A stretch of 64,000 nt of DNA from Pelagibacteraceae bacterium (GTDB taxonomy: Bacteria; Pseudomonadota; Alphaproteobacteria; Pelagibacterales; Pelagibacteraceae). The stretch's first letter is position 1. Each line of letters opens with the position of its first letter. Under the pieces are notes generated by a model. It had not been told where the DNA came from. It saw nothing but the letters and a program-made list of their open reading frames with translations, and ran no database searches. The DNA lies in the NCBI GenBank assembly GCA_022763425.1, contig JALEGD010000001.1:62001-126000 (forward strand), written 5' to 3'. The position numbers and the translations under genes were made by a program. Below, piece by piece: positions 30,359 to 39,435 of the stretch.

Positions 30359-30874
30359 CTAGAATGAAATTGGTACAATTTTCTTGGCAAATCTATTCTT
30401 CAATAATAGAGACTTTATATCTTTAATATTCAATTCCAAATTTGACTTATAATTCCTAAATTTTATCAAATCTTCTTTTTTTATTTTATTAATATTTTTA
30501 TTTTTTACATTTAATAGTATATTTTGATTTTTAAGAGAAATTAAAGCTTTGGTCTTTTTATATTTTTTTACATTTAATAAATCAAAATTGTTAAAAGCTA
30601 ATAACTTGCAGCCAAATACTAAAGAAATTATTTTTGACAAAACAATAGAATTTCTTATTGAAATTATATGGCCAGGTCCGACATTTACATAAATTACAAA
30701 AGAACTATCTAGCTTTAGTTTTTTTTTTTTTAAAAAATCAAAAAAAAATAATGGTAATTTTTCAGTTTTATCCAAATTTTTAATTTTTTTAGTAAAAGTT
30801 TTTTTATCTGTAATTAAAAAAAAAGATCCATTGCCTAAAGTCAAATCAATTATTAGCAATTTATTTTTAACCAT
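30359..30874 (-). CDS. tsaB: TsaB-like tRNA threonylcarbamoyladenosine factor, degenerate
   Basis: Likely TsaB (YeaZ), the partner that holds TsaD and TsaE in t6A37 synthesis. The evidence is the short actin-like N terminus LLIIDLTLGNGSFFLI and the segment NVGPGHIISIRNSIVLSKII, which corresponds to the family's GPGSFTGLR-A motif but lacks its SFTG core. At 171 residues it is shorter than typical TsaB (about 200-230) and is very Lys/Phe/Ile-rich. It sits 5 nt after the Bax-like gene and 18 nt before fur. Assignment rests on two weak motifs. Confidence 0.65.
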   Translation of the reverse strand: MVKNKLLIIDLTLGNGSFFLITDKKTFTKKIKNLDKTEKLPLFFFDFLKKKKLKLDSSFVIYVNVGPGHIISIRNSIVLSKIISLVFGCKLLAFNNFDLLNVKKYKKTKALISLKNQNILLNVKNKNINKIKKEDLIKFRNYKSNLELNIKDIKSLLLKNRFAKKIVPISF

Positions 30875-30879
30875 TTAGC

Positions 30880-32049
30880 TTACGCTAAATTTAACTTTTT
30901 TGTTGGAAGAAGAATGGATTTATCGAAATCAGTAAGGCTATTTTGCTCAATAATCTTTTGTAAATAAAAAACATACTTATCTTTAATTTCAGAGTATTTA
31001 TCTAAATGCTTTGATAGCTCAAGACCAGAAATTTCTATATTATCATTCCTCATTTTTGATCTTTCCTGTCTTAGTCCTTCATATGATTTGTGGGTATTTA
31101 GATTTTTCTTATAGGCTTTAACCGAAGCCCTAATAATATCAAATTTCGTTACTTTAAATGACTGATCTTCATCTCTATCTAAAGGAATAATTCCTGCATT
31201 TTTCTTCCAAGTTCTTTGACCAAATAAAGAATTACCTTCAAGTGCGAACCTTGATGTTCCCCAACCACTTTCATATGCTGCTTGAGCTATTGCGAGTGAC
31301 GGTGGAATGATATCAGCTCTTTCCAATAATAAATTAAAGTCTCCATTCTTAACTTTGTAGTATTTAAATTTTTCTTCTAGCCAGTTTTTGTCAGTTTTAG
31401 AAATTTTTGAAGATTTTGATAAAAATAATATTTTTTTTCTCTCAGTTAAAATATCTTCATTTTCAGATAGCACTAAAGGCAAAACAATTTGTATAAAAAT
31501 CCTTTTTCGATTTTGAATATTTTCTAACTCATTTATTCCTCGTGGAAGCTGAGTAAAAAATACTGGCTTAACAGGTTTCCCATCCCTTATCTCTTTTAAA
31601 TCATATTTTAGTTCGTTAAATAAAGCTAAGACGCTTCTTGCATGTGGTGTATTGAAACCCCTGGTGTCTCTTTCTTCAAAAAACTTATTTTCAACATCTT
31701 CTTTTGGTTCTTCGATCTTAACTGAGGCTAGTTCTTTTTGAGCATAAGTCGACTTTACCAAGGCAGTATTTTTTTGAATAACTCCAGGCAATAATACCAG
31801 TGCAAAAACACAGGCAACCATCAGCCCCGCTCTCATTAGATTGAAATATGACTCTCTTTGTGTTTGATCTTTTGATAATCTTGGTGTTTCGTCTTTTGGA
31901 ATGGCTATACCATTTCTTAATAAAATTAATTCGATTTGTTTAGCTGTAAGCTTACGTCCTTTCTCCTCATAAAAAAGATACTCTTCTACCTCATGCTTTT
32001 TAGCTGTAAGTATTAAATGATTTAGATAATTATATTTTTTTTTACTCAT
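30880..32049 (-). CDS. Bax-like glucosaminidase-domain membrane protein
   Basis: About 389 residues from ATG 32049, chosen over a TTG 18 nt upstream; it overlaps the nfuA stop by 8 nt. An N-terminal cytosolic helical part precedes one membrane segment (about 75-95, MVACVFALVLLPGVI). The C-terminal periplasmic domain resembles Bax/FlgJ N-acetylglucosaminidases, with LAIAQAAYESGWGTSRFALE, whose Glu fits the catalytic residue, then NSLFGQRTW and FDIIRASVKAYKKNLNTH. It probably cleaves peptidoglycan. The long cytosolic N terminus is unusual for this group. Confidence 0.8.
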   Translation of the reverse strand: MSKKKYNYLNHLILTAKKHEVEEYLFYEEKGRKLTAKQIELILLRNGIAIPKDETPRLSKDQTQRESYFNLMRAGLMVACVFALVLLPGVIQKNTALVKSTYAQKELASVKIEEPKEDVENKFFEERDTRGFNTPHARSVLALFNELKYDLKEIRDGKPVKPVFFTQLPRGINELENIQNRKRIFIQIVLPLVLSENEDILTERKKILFLSKSSKISKTDKNWLEEKFKYYKVKNGDFNLLLERADIIPPSLAIAQAAYESGWGTSRFALEGNSLFGQRTWKKNAGIIPLDRDEDQSFKVTKFDIIRASVKAYKKNLNTHKSYEGLRQERSKMRNDNIEISGLELSKHLDKYSEIKDKYVFYLQKIIEQNSLTDFDKSILLPTKKLNLA

Positions 32050-32581
32050 TGATATTAAATGCTTCAACTGAAGTTACTTCAGGAACGTAGTGCTTGATCA
32101 TTCTTTCCACGCCATGTTTTAATGTTACAGTCGAGCTTGGACATCCTGCGCAAGCTCCTTTTAACATCACTTCAGCAACCCCATCTTTAAATGATTTTAA
32201 TCTAATATCACCACCATCCATAGCAACAGCAGGTCTAATTTTGTCATTTAAAACTTCTTCAATTCTTTTTGAAATATCGTCTGTAAATTCACTTTCCTCT
32301 TCAAAAGATAGAGCATTAAAATTTTCAAATATCCTTTTATTTAACGTTTCTAGAATATCTTGAACAATATCGTCCCATGATGAGATTTTATTTTTTTTAA
32401 TAGAAATAAAATTTTTATCTAAATAGACTAATTCTAATTCTTTAATCAAAAATAAATCATTTACCAAATCAATGTTTGATTGATCACTTTTTTTGAATTC
32501 TTTCGAGCCAATTTTTACAATCGTCTGGTCAAAAACAAATTTTTTAGTGTCAGGATTGGGTGTGTCAACTACGTTTATCAT
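32042..32581 (-). CDS. nfuA: NfuA-like Fe-S cluster scaffold/carrier
   Basis: Carries 4Fe-4S clusters to target enzymes. The 179-residue protein has the N-terminal Nfu domain (MINVVDTPNPDTKKFVFD) and the C-terminal NifU-like domain with IRPAVAMDGGDI and the cluster-binding C-x2-C in LKGACAGCPSSTVTLKHG. It is the alphaproteobacterial/mitochondrial NFU1 type. It lies downstream of trpS-usp and overlaps the Bax-like gene by 8 nt. Confidence 0.95.
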   Translation of the reverse strand: MINVVDTPNPDTKKFVFDQTIVKIGSKEFKKSDQSNIDLVNDLFLIKELELVYLDKNFISIKKNKISSWDDIVQDILETLNKRIFENFNALSFEEESEFTDDISKRIEEVLNDKIRPAVAMDGGDIRLKSFKDGVAEVMLKGACAGCPSSTVTLKHGVERMIKHYVPEVTSVEAFNINE

Positions 32582-32619
32582 TGGCTTTAAATATTATTTT
32601 TGGTTAAATTTTTCAATGT

Positions 32620-33081
32620 TTATACAATAGAATCTATATCTTTTTCACTCATAGAACCAGGAACTAAGACAACGGGTATGGATAAATCTTTCATTTTACT
32701 AGATAATAAGGATTTAATTATAGGCCCAGGGTTTTCACCTTCCTCAGAGGTTGCAAGTACCAAGAAACGTATATTGCTGTCTTCAGTTAAGATTTTTATT
32801 ATCTCATCATCTCTTTTGCCCAATTTAAGAATTATCTCAGTTTCAATCCCAAAATTTTCTTTTATTTTTTGTGCCCATGATCGGCATATTTTTTTAGCTT
32901 CACTAGTTTCTTCTTGTTCTATTAAATGCTCAACTTTTGACCATTGAGCGTTAATTGCGTGATCAATCACATAAAGCATAGATAAACTACCGTTAGTATT
33001 CTTTGCTCTTTGAGCCGCGAAGTGGATTGCATTTTTTAGCTCTTTACTATTATCAACTACAACTAAAAACTTTTTTTTCAT
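32620..33081 (-). CDS. Universal stress protein (UspA family)
   Basis: A 153-residue single-domain Usp. It has the N-terminal strand KKFLVVVDNSKELKNAIHFA and a C-terminal loop SKMKDLSIPVVLVPGS where the ATP-binding type would have a G-x2-G-x9-G-S/T motif. The canonical G-2x-G part is not clear, so nucleotide binding is uncertain. It shares 1 nt with the trpS stop. This trpS-usp-nfuA order is seen in Alphaproteobacteria. Confidence 0.88.
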   Translation of the reverse strand: MKKKFLVVVDNSKELKNAIHFAAQRAKNTNGSLSMLYVIDHAINAQWSKVEHLIEQEETSEAKKICRSWAQKIKENFGIETEIILKLGKRDDEIIKILTEDSNIRFLVLATSEEGENPGPIIKSLLSSKMKDLSIPVVLVPGSMSEKDIDSIV

Positions 33082-34082
33082 TAAATTAATCCTACAATTT
33101 TTTTCACTTCGATGATCGTTTTATTGGCAGTATTTGATGCCTGCTCGTTTCCATTTTTTAAAATTTTTATAAGTTGCTCTTTATCATTTTTATATTCTTT
33201 AATTTTGTCTGAAATTGGACTTATTTTTTCTACTAATAATTCTGCAAGACTATTTTTAAAATCTGAGAAGCTTTTGCCATCAAAATTCTTTATGATTTTT
33301 TCTGGACTCTCTGAATTTAAACTTGCATAAATTTTAATTAAGTTTTGAGCTTCATATCTTTTAGTATCAAATACTAGTATCCTTTCATTAATCGGTTCAC
33401 TATCAGTTTTAGCTTTTTTAACTTTTTGCATAATTTGATCTTTGCTATCAGTTAAATTTATACGAGATAAATCTGAATCTTCAGACTTGCTCATTTTTTT
33501 AGTTCCATCCCTTAAGCTCATAATTCGAGCAACAGATTTGGGAATTATTGGCTCTGGAATTGTAAAAAAATCATTTTTATAATCATTATTAAACTTAGTT
33601 GCTATATCTCTACAGAGTTCTAAATGTTGTTTTTGATCTTCACCAACAGGAACATGTGTTGCCTGATAAATTAAAATATCAGCAGCCATTAATATTGGAT
33701 ATGTATATAATCCAACACTTGCTTTTTCTTTATTTGAACCAGCCTTTTCCTTAAATTGAGTCATTCGATTTAGCCAACCAACACGCGCGATACAATTTAA
33801 AATCCAGGACAATTCAGAATGTGCTTGAACTTGTGATTGGCAAAAAATAATATTTTTTTTTTCATCCAATCCACACGCTAAAAAGGTTGCAGCTGTATTT
33901 AAAATATTTTCTCTTAGTTCGTCTGGATTTACAGAAACTGTAATAGCATGTAGATCTGCCAACATATAAAAACACTCATAATCATTTTGCATAGTTACAA
34001 AGTTTTTTATTGCACCCAAATAATTACCAAGATGCAAATTACCAGTTGGCTGAATACCTGATAAAACTCTTTTTGAAGTCAT
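33081..34082 (-). CDS. trpS: Tryptophanyl-tRNA synthetase
   Basis: Class I synthetase charging tRNA-Trp, 333 residues (normal). The HIGH-equivalent is GNLHLGNYLGAIKN near residue 14, and KMSKS appears as KKMSKSEDSD near 195. The DIAT segment and the PVGEDQKQHLELCRDIA helix are diagnostic of TrpS. It overlaps murJ by 4 nt (ATGA). Confidence 0.97.
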   Translation of the reverse strand: MTSKRVLSGIQPTGNLHLGNYLGAIKNFVTMQNDYECFYMLADLHAITVSVNPDELRENILNTAATFLACGLDEKKNIIFCQSQVQAHSELSWILNCIARVGWLNRMTQFKEKAGSNKEKASVGLYTYPILMAADILIYQATHVPVGEDQKQHLELCRDIATKFNNDYKNDFFTIPEPIIPKSVARIMSLRDGTKKMSKSEDSDLSRINLTDSKDQIMQKVKKAKTDSEPINERILVFDTKRYEAQNLIKIYASLNSESPEKIIKNFDGKSFSDFKNSLAELLVEKISPISDKIKEYKNDKEQLIKILKNGNEQASNTANKTIIEVKKIVGLI

Positions 34083-35608
34083 TTATAATTTTTTAACTTA
34101 AAATCTTGTATACTAAAAGCTTTAAACAACGAAGTTATAAGAAAATAGACAATAATCGAATCTCCAACCACAAAAAATAAATAAAAAACTTTGCTTACAG
34201 ATGTAGATAAAAACTCTTCTCTAAAATAGAAAAATTGAAAATATAAAATTGCACCCATTATAAGTGAAGATGCTATAATCTTTGAAAATCTTTCGATAAA
34301 AAGTTTATCCGATAAATGAAATTTATCTTTTTTTAAATTGAATTTATAAATAAATGTAGCTAGCCAACATGAAATGGTTGTCCCGGCAGCGATAGATAAA
34401 AAACCATATTTTTTAAAAAATATAATGCTTATTAAAATATTAGTTACAACAGTAAACACAGAAACTTTAAATGGAAAATTTGTATCTCCTCTAGCAAAAT
34501 AAAAATTAGAATATAATTTTAAAAGTGAAAAAGCTGGTAAGCCAAAACCAAAAATAACTAGAGCATTTGCTGTATTATTAATACTGTCCTGATCAAAAGA
34601 TCCATATCCAAAAAGACAGGAAATTATTTGTTCTGCTCCAACAATAATTCCCATAGCTGCTGGTGCTGATAAAAATACAGATAACTCAACAGATCTATTT
34701 TGTATGAAGTAAACATTGTTTTGTGTTTCATTAATTATGACTTTACTCAAAACTGGCAAAACTACAGTTCCAATTGCAATTCCCGATATAGCAAGTGGTA
34801 ACTGATATATACGGTCGGCATAATATAAGTATGAAACAGCACTTGATTGAAATGAAGCTATTATGGTTCCAACTAAAATATTAATTTGCATTACTCCTGA
34901 CGAAAAAATACTAGGTAGAAGTTTTTTAAAAAAAATTTTAACTTGATTAGTAAATTTTATAATCAAATCAATTTTAGGAAAAAAGAATTTTTTACAATAA
35001 ATTATTAAAATTATTAATTGAATTAATCCTGCTAAAAATACCGCTATCGACATAAATTTTACAAATGATTGATCGAAAGATTTGGCTAAAAAAATTGCTA
35101 AAATTAAAAATAAATTTAAAATAATTGGTGCTGCAGCTGCTACTGCAAATTTTCCATTAGAATTTAATATTGCTGAAAAAAAAGAAGATAATGATACAAA
35201 TAGTAGAAAAGGGAAAGTTATACGACTTAATTGTATCGCTAGATTGAATTTTTCTGGATCTGATGCAAAACCTGGTGAAATTAAATAGATAAATCCACCC
35301 ATAAAAATTTCCGCAATTAAAGTTAAAATTAACAAAATTATAAACAAAAAATTAAAAACTAAATTTGTAAATTTTTTAGAGTCTTTCTTAGCTTTCAGCT
35401 TTGTATAAATAGGAATAAAAGCAGCATTAAACGTTCCTTCTGCAAACAATCTCCTAAATGTGTTTGGAAGTCTAAAGGCTACAAAAAAAGCATCAGCCAT
35501 TGCTGTAGTACCAACAAATATTGCTATTAATATATCTCTAAAGTAACCCGAAACCCTGCTGAGAAGTGTTAATAAGCCAAAGGAGCTGACTGCTTTTAAA
35601 ATATTCAT
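34079..35608 (-). CDS. murJ: Lipid II flippase MurJ
   Basis: Moves lipid II across the inner membrane for peptidoglycan synthesis. The 509-residue polytopic protein (about 14 predicted hydrophobic segments) begins with the MviN/MurJ signature SSFGLLTLLSRVSGYFRDIL and FVAFRLPNTFRRLFAEGTFNAAFIP, which holds the conserved Arg residues of the central cavity. It is divergent from maeB across 69 bp. Confidence 0.96.
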   Translation of the reverse strand: MNILKAVSSFGLLTLLSRVSGYFRDILIAIFVGTTAMADAFFVAFRLPNTFRRLFAEGTFNAAFIPIYTKLKAKKDSKKFTNLVFNFLFIILLILTLIAEIFMGGFIYLISPGFASDPEKFNLAIQLSRITFPFLLFVSLSSFFSAILNSNGKFAVAAAAPIILNLFLILAIFLAKSFDQSFVKFMSIAVFLAGLIQLIILIIYCKKFFFPKIDLIIKFTNQVKIFFKKLLPSIFSSGVMQINILVGTIIASFQSSAVSYLYYADRIYQLPLAISGIAIGTVVLPVLSKVIINETQNNVYFIQNRSVELSVFLSAPAAMGIIVGAEQIISCLFGYGSFDQDSINNTANALVIFGFGLPAFSLLKLYSNFYFARGDTNFPFKVSVFTVVTNILISIIFFKKYGFLSIAAGTTISCWLATFIYKFNLKKDKFHLSDKLFIERFSKIIASSLIMGAILYFQFFYFREEFLSTSVSKVFYLFFVVGDSIIVYFLITSLFKAFSIQDFKLKNYK

Positions 35609-35677
35609 ATAAGTTGTTTACACCTCATATCTTCTGGATTAATAATCTTCCACCATAATAATACGACAAAACTTTGA

Positions 35678-37957
35678 ATGCCTAAAAAAAAAGAAACAAT
35701 AGAGAAATATACTGATAAAGAAGCATTAGATTTTCACATTCAGGGTAAGCCTGGAAAGATAGAAATTATATCTTCTAAACAATTATCAACTCAAAGAGAT
35801 CTGTCACTTGCGTATTCTCCCGGTGTAGCTGTTCCTGTTTTAGAAATATCTAAAAATCCACAAACTGCTTATGAATATACAAGCAAAGGAAATTTAGTTG
35901 CAGTAGTGAGTAACGGTTCAGCAATTTTAGGTTTAGGGAATCTTGGCGCTCTTGCCTCAAAACCTGTAATGGAGGGAAAGTCAGTATTATTTAAAAGGTT
36001 TGCTGACATTGACTCAATAGACATCGAAGTGGACTCACAAGATGCTGAGGATATTATTAAAACTGTAAGAAATATTGCATGCTCTTTTGGAGGAATTAAT
36101 CTTGAAGACATTGGTGCACCAGACTGTTTTGTTATTGAACAAAAATTAAAAGAATTAGTCGATATTCCCATTTTTCATGACGATCAACATGGTACAGCAA
36201 TTATTACAACGGCTGGATTAATTAATGCATTAGATATTTCTGGCAAGTCAATTAAAGATGTAAAAATAGTAGTTAATGGTGCAGGTGCATCGGCTATTGC
36301 TTGTACTGAGCTTTTTAAAAACTCTGGGGTGCCAAATGAAAACGTAACAATGTGTGACCGGAAGGGCGTTATCTATCATGGAAGAGAAGGAGTCGATCAG
36401 TGGAAATCTAAACATGCAATTGATACAAAAGATAGAACTTTAGAACAAGCTATCAAAGGTGCTGATGTAGTTTTAGGTTTGTCTGCTGCAGGAGCAATTA
36501 CTCAAGATATGATTAAATCAATGGCAAAAAATCCGATCATATTTGCATGTGCAAATCCTGAACCAGAAATTAGACCAGAAAAAGTTTTAGAAGTTAGAGA
36601 TGATGCAATTATAGCTACCGGAAGATCGGATTATCCAAACCAAGTAAATAACTTAATTGGTTTTCCATATATTTTTAGAGGAGCATTAGATGTACAAGCA
36701 AAAACTATAAATGAAGAAATGAAAGTAGCTGCAGCTCAAGCCATAGCAAAACTAGCTAGAGAAGATGTCCCAGATGAAGTTGTTGCGGCCTATGGTGGTG
36801 ACAGACCTCATTACGGAAAAAATTACATAATACCGTCTACTTTTGATCCTAGGTTAATCACAACAATTCCTACTGCAGTCGCAAAAGCTGCTATGGATAG
36901 CGGTGTAGCTCAAAAACCAATTAAAGATTTTGATGCTTATATTAATGAACTAGAAGCTAGACTGGATCCCTCTGTTGGTATCATGCAAGGGATTAATGCA
37001 AAAATTAAAAAAGCAAAAAAAAGAATAGTTTTTGCTGAAGGTGAAGATGAAGAAAGTTTAAAAGCTGCAATTGCTTTTAAAAACTATGGGTTAGGTGAGC
37101 CTATATTAATAGCTAACCAAGAAAAACTTAATGCATCATTAAAAAAAATTGGTTTAGACGAAAATTTTAATATTGAAGTAACAAACTCTGCAGATACGGA
37201 AAAGTCAGAAAAATATAAAAACTATCTTTATGAAAAATTGCAAAGAAAAGGTATCTTGGAAAAAGAATGTGATAAAATGGTCAAATCAGACAGGGTCACT
37301 TGGGGATCTTGTATGGTTGCCTGTGGTGATGCAGACGGAATGGTTGCTGGAAATACAAGACACTTTTCAGCTACCGTAGATAAACTATCTCAATCTGTTG
37401 GGGCAAGAAACAATGAAGTGCTATTTGGATTATGTCTTTATGTTACTAAAGGAAAAACAATTCTAATTGCTGATACAAATGTAATTGAATTCCCCACTTC
37501 AGAAGAGCTTGTTGAAATTGCAATTTCAAGTGCACGGGTAGCTGAAACTTTGGGGTTTGAGCCAAGAGTTGCCTTTTTATCTCATTCAACATTTGGTCAA
37601 CCAGAAACTGAGAGAACTAAAAGAGTAAGACAAGCTGTTGAAATGTTAGAAAAAAGAAAAGTACATTTTTTATTTGATGGTGAAATGCAGCCAGATGTAG
37701 CTTTAAATCCAAAATTTCAATCTACATATCCTTTTTCAAAAATTGTTGGAAATGCAAATGTTCTTATTATGCCATCAATTCATGCTGCTGCAGTTTCAAC
37801 AAAGATGCTTAAAGAATTAGGTGGTGGTAAAGTAATTGGTCCTCTATTAATCGGACTTGCACAGCCAATTGAGGTCGCTCCATTAAGATCATCAAGCTCA
37901 GAAATTTTAAATCTTGCATCTATTGCAGCTTATTCTTCAGAAATAATAAAATACTAA
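35678..37957 (+). CDS. maeB: NADP-dependent malic enzyme with phosphotransacetylase-like domain
   Basis: Decarboxylates malate to pyruvate, producing NADPH. The 759-residue protein is the long MaeB form. The malic enzyme domain (about 1-425) has SLAYSPGVAVPVLEI, GLGNLGALASKPVMEGK with the catalytic Lys, DDQHGTAI, the Rossmann motif VVNGAGASAIA and FACANPEPEI. The C-terminal domain (about 435-759) resembles phosphate acetyltransferase, with the GVVT-like WGSCMVACGDADGMVAG region. In this family that domain is regulatory, sensing acetyl-CoA. It converges with the lipoprotein gene with a 4-nt stop overlap. Confidence 0.96.
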   Translation: MPKKKETIEKYTDKEALDFHIQGKPGKIEIISSKQLSTQRDLSLAYSPGVAVPVLEISKNPQTAYEYTSKGNLVAVVSNGSAILGLGNLGALASKPVMEGKSVLFKRFADIDSIDIEVDSQDAEDIIKTVRNIACSFGGINLEDIGAPDCFVIEQKLKELVDIPIFHDDQHGTAIITTAGLINALDISGKSIKDVKIVVNGAGASAIACTELFKNSGVPNENVTMCDRKGVIYHGREGVDQWKSKHAIDTKDRTLEQAIKGADVVLGLSAAGAITQDMIKSMAKNPIIFACANPEPEIRPEKVLEVRDDAIIATGRSDYPNQVNNLIGFPYIFRGALDVQAKTINEEMKVAAAQAIAKLAREDVPDEVVAAYGGDRPHYGKNYIIPSTFDPRLITTIPTAVAKAAMDSGVAQKPIKDFDAYINELEARLDPSVGIMQGINAKIKKAKKRIVFAEGEDEESLKAAIAFKNYGLGEPILIANQEKLNASLKKIGLDENFNIEVTNSADTEKSEKYKNYLYEKLQRKGILEKECDKMVKSDRVTWGSCMVACGDADGMVAGNTRHFSATVDKLSQSVGARNNEVLFGLCLYVTKGKTILIADTNVIEFPTSEELVEIAISSARVAETLGFEPRVAFLSHSTFGQPETERTKRVRQAVEMLEKRKVHFLFDGEMQPDVALNPKFQSTYPFSKIVGNANVLIMPSIHAAAVSTKMLKELGGGKVIGPLLIGLAQPIEVAPLRSSSSEILNLASIAAYSSEIIKY

Positions 37958-38562
37958 TTTGCTATTCTTTGATTATTAGCAAGATCTTCTTTTAAGAAAA
38001 TACTTGGTATCACTTCTTTTATTCCTTGAACGGCCTTTGCTTCATTTATAACAATTTTTCGCTCGTCTTCAGATCTCGCAATTCCAAAAATATATAAATT
38101 CTTATTAATTGTTGTAAAACTAAAATTATTCGATTTAACCTCTTTATGTGCAATTAGCGCTACTTTAAATTGTGAAGTAATTAATAAATCTTTAGCTTTA
38201 TCGGTTAATGAACTTTGATCGTTTACTTTGATAATATTTTCAACTGATCTGACTCCATTTGTCTCCCAAGCAATTTTTGTCATTTTGATTTTTTCATCAA
38301 CTGTCTCGACATTACCTTTTAAAATAAATCTTCCATCTATTGAATTAGCTTTAATTTTTAGCAAATATTTTTCGTCAATTTGAGAAATTTTATATAAAAA
38401 CTTTTTTTCAATAACACTATCATCAACAATTCTACCTAATGATCTGGGGTCGTCAGCAACTTCAACGCCAGTTTTAATTATACCTATAGTCGATACTCCA
38501 ACAACTGGCACGCATGCATTAATAGACAGAAGAAGAAGAAAATAAAAAAAATATCTAATCAT
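37954..38562 (-). CDS. BON-domain outer-membrane lipoprotein (DolP/YraP-like)
   Basis: A 202-residue protein with a signal peptide ending in the lipobox LSINAC (lipidated Cys near 17) and two BON domains (about 55-115 and 125-190). The GVEVADDPRSLGRIVDD segment after the lipobox is typical of DolP (YraP), which preserves outer-membrane integrity. It overlaps rsmI by 8 nt, and an LpoA-like gene lies just beyond. This repeats the rsmI-lpoA-dolP neighbourhood of Gammaproteobacteria and supports the call. Confidence 0.85.
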   Translation of the reverse strand: MIRYFFYFLLLLSINACVPVVGVSTIGIIKTGVEVADDPRSLGRIVDDSVIEKKFLYKISQIDEKYLLKIKANSIDGRFILKGNVETVDEKIKMTKIAWETNGVRSVENIIKVNDQSSLTDKAKDLLITSQFKVALIAHKEVKSNNFSFTTINKNLYIFGIARSEDERKIVINEAKAVQGIKEVIPSIFLKEDLANNQRIAN

Positions 38563-39391
38563 TTAGATCAATAACTCTTTGATAAATTGATTTCTTATTT
38601 ATTTCTAGTTTTTTTGATAAGTATTCGGCAATATCTTTTGAGCTCATCTTTCCAATTAAGAGTTTTATTTCTTTATCTAAATCAATATCTTTGCTCAATT
38701 CTGAAGCAGAATTGTCAATGATTAATGTCATTTCACCTTTGTCATTATCATCAATATAATTAGATATATTTTTAATATCATCTCTAATATAAGTTTCGTG
38801 AACTTTGGTTATTTCTCGAGCTAAGAAAAATTTTGTTTTCGTGAAAAACTTTATCAAATATTCTGAATTTTTTCTTAAATCTCTTGCAGGCATAAAAAAT
38901 ACTAAACATGCTTTGATTGGTTTTAACTTTAATAAATAATTTTCAATTTCCTTGTTTTTTTTTGGTATAAACCCACAAAAATAAAAATTGTCAGCAAAAC
39001 CAGATGCAGACATTGAAGCTGTGATCGCAGATGGCCCAGGTATTGGTATAACTTTAATTCCCTCATCGTGACATTTTGAAATAATTATCCGACCCGGATC
39101 ACTTAGCGCTGGTGTTCCAGCATCAGATACCAATGATAAAATTTTGTTTTCTTTAAGATCATTTATTAACTTATCAGTTTTATTTTTTTCATTAAATGAA
39201 TGATATGAAATTAATTTTTTTTTAATATTTAAAAAATTAAGTAATTTGGATGTTACTCTCGTATCTTCACACAAAATATAATCTGAACCTGACAATATTT
39301 CTTGCTGCCTTTTTGAAATATCTCCAAGGTTACCAATTGGTGTAGAAACAATATATAATGCAGGTACAATTTTTGTTTTCTGGATGTTCAT
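38555..39391 (-). CDS. rsmI: 16S rRNA (cytidine(1402)-2'-O)-methyltransferase RsmI
   Basis: Methylates the 2'-O of C1402 in the decoding centre. The 278-residue tetrapyrrole-methylase-fold protein has ALYIVSTPIGNLGDIS at its N terminus, LCEDTRVTSKLL, LVSDAGTPALSDPG and PIPGPSAITASMSASG. Length is normal. It is divergent from the LpoA-like gene across 44 bp and overlaps the DolP-like gene. Confidence 0.96.
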   Translation of the reverse strand: MNIQKTKIVPALYIVSTPIGNLGDISKRQQEILSGSDYILCEDTRVTSKLLNFLNIKKKLISYHSFNEKNKTDKLINDLKENKILSLVSDAGTPALSDPGRIIISKCHDEGIKVIPIPGPSAITASMSASGFADNFYFCGFIPKKNKEIENYLLKLKPIKACLVFFMPARDLRKNSEYLIKFFTKTKFFLAREITKVHETYIRDDIKNISNYIDDNDKGEMTLIIDNSASELSKDIDLDKEIKLLIGKMSSKDIAEYLSKKLEINKKSIYQRVIDLND

Positions 39392-39435
39392 AAATTTAAT
39401 AAATATAATAATTATGTATAACTGTTCGAAATAAA

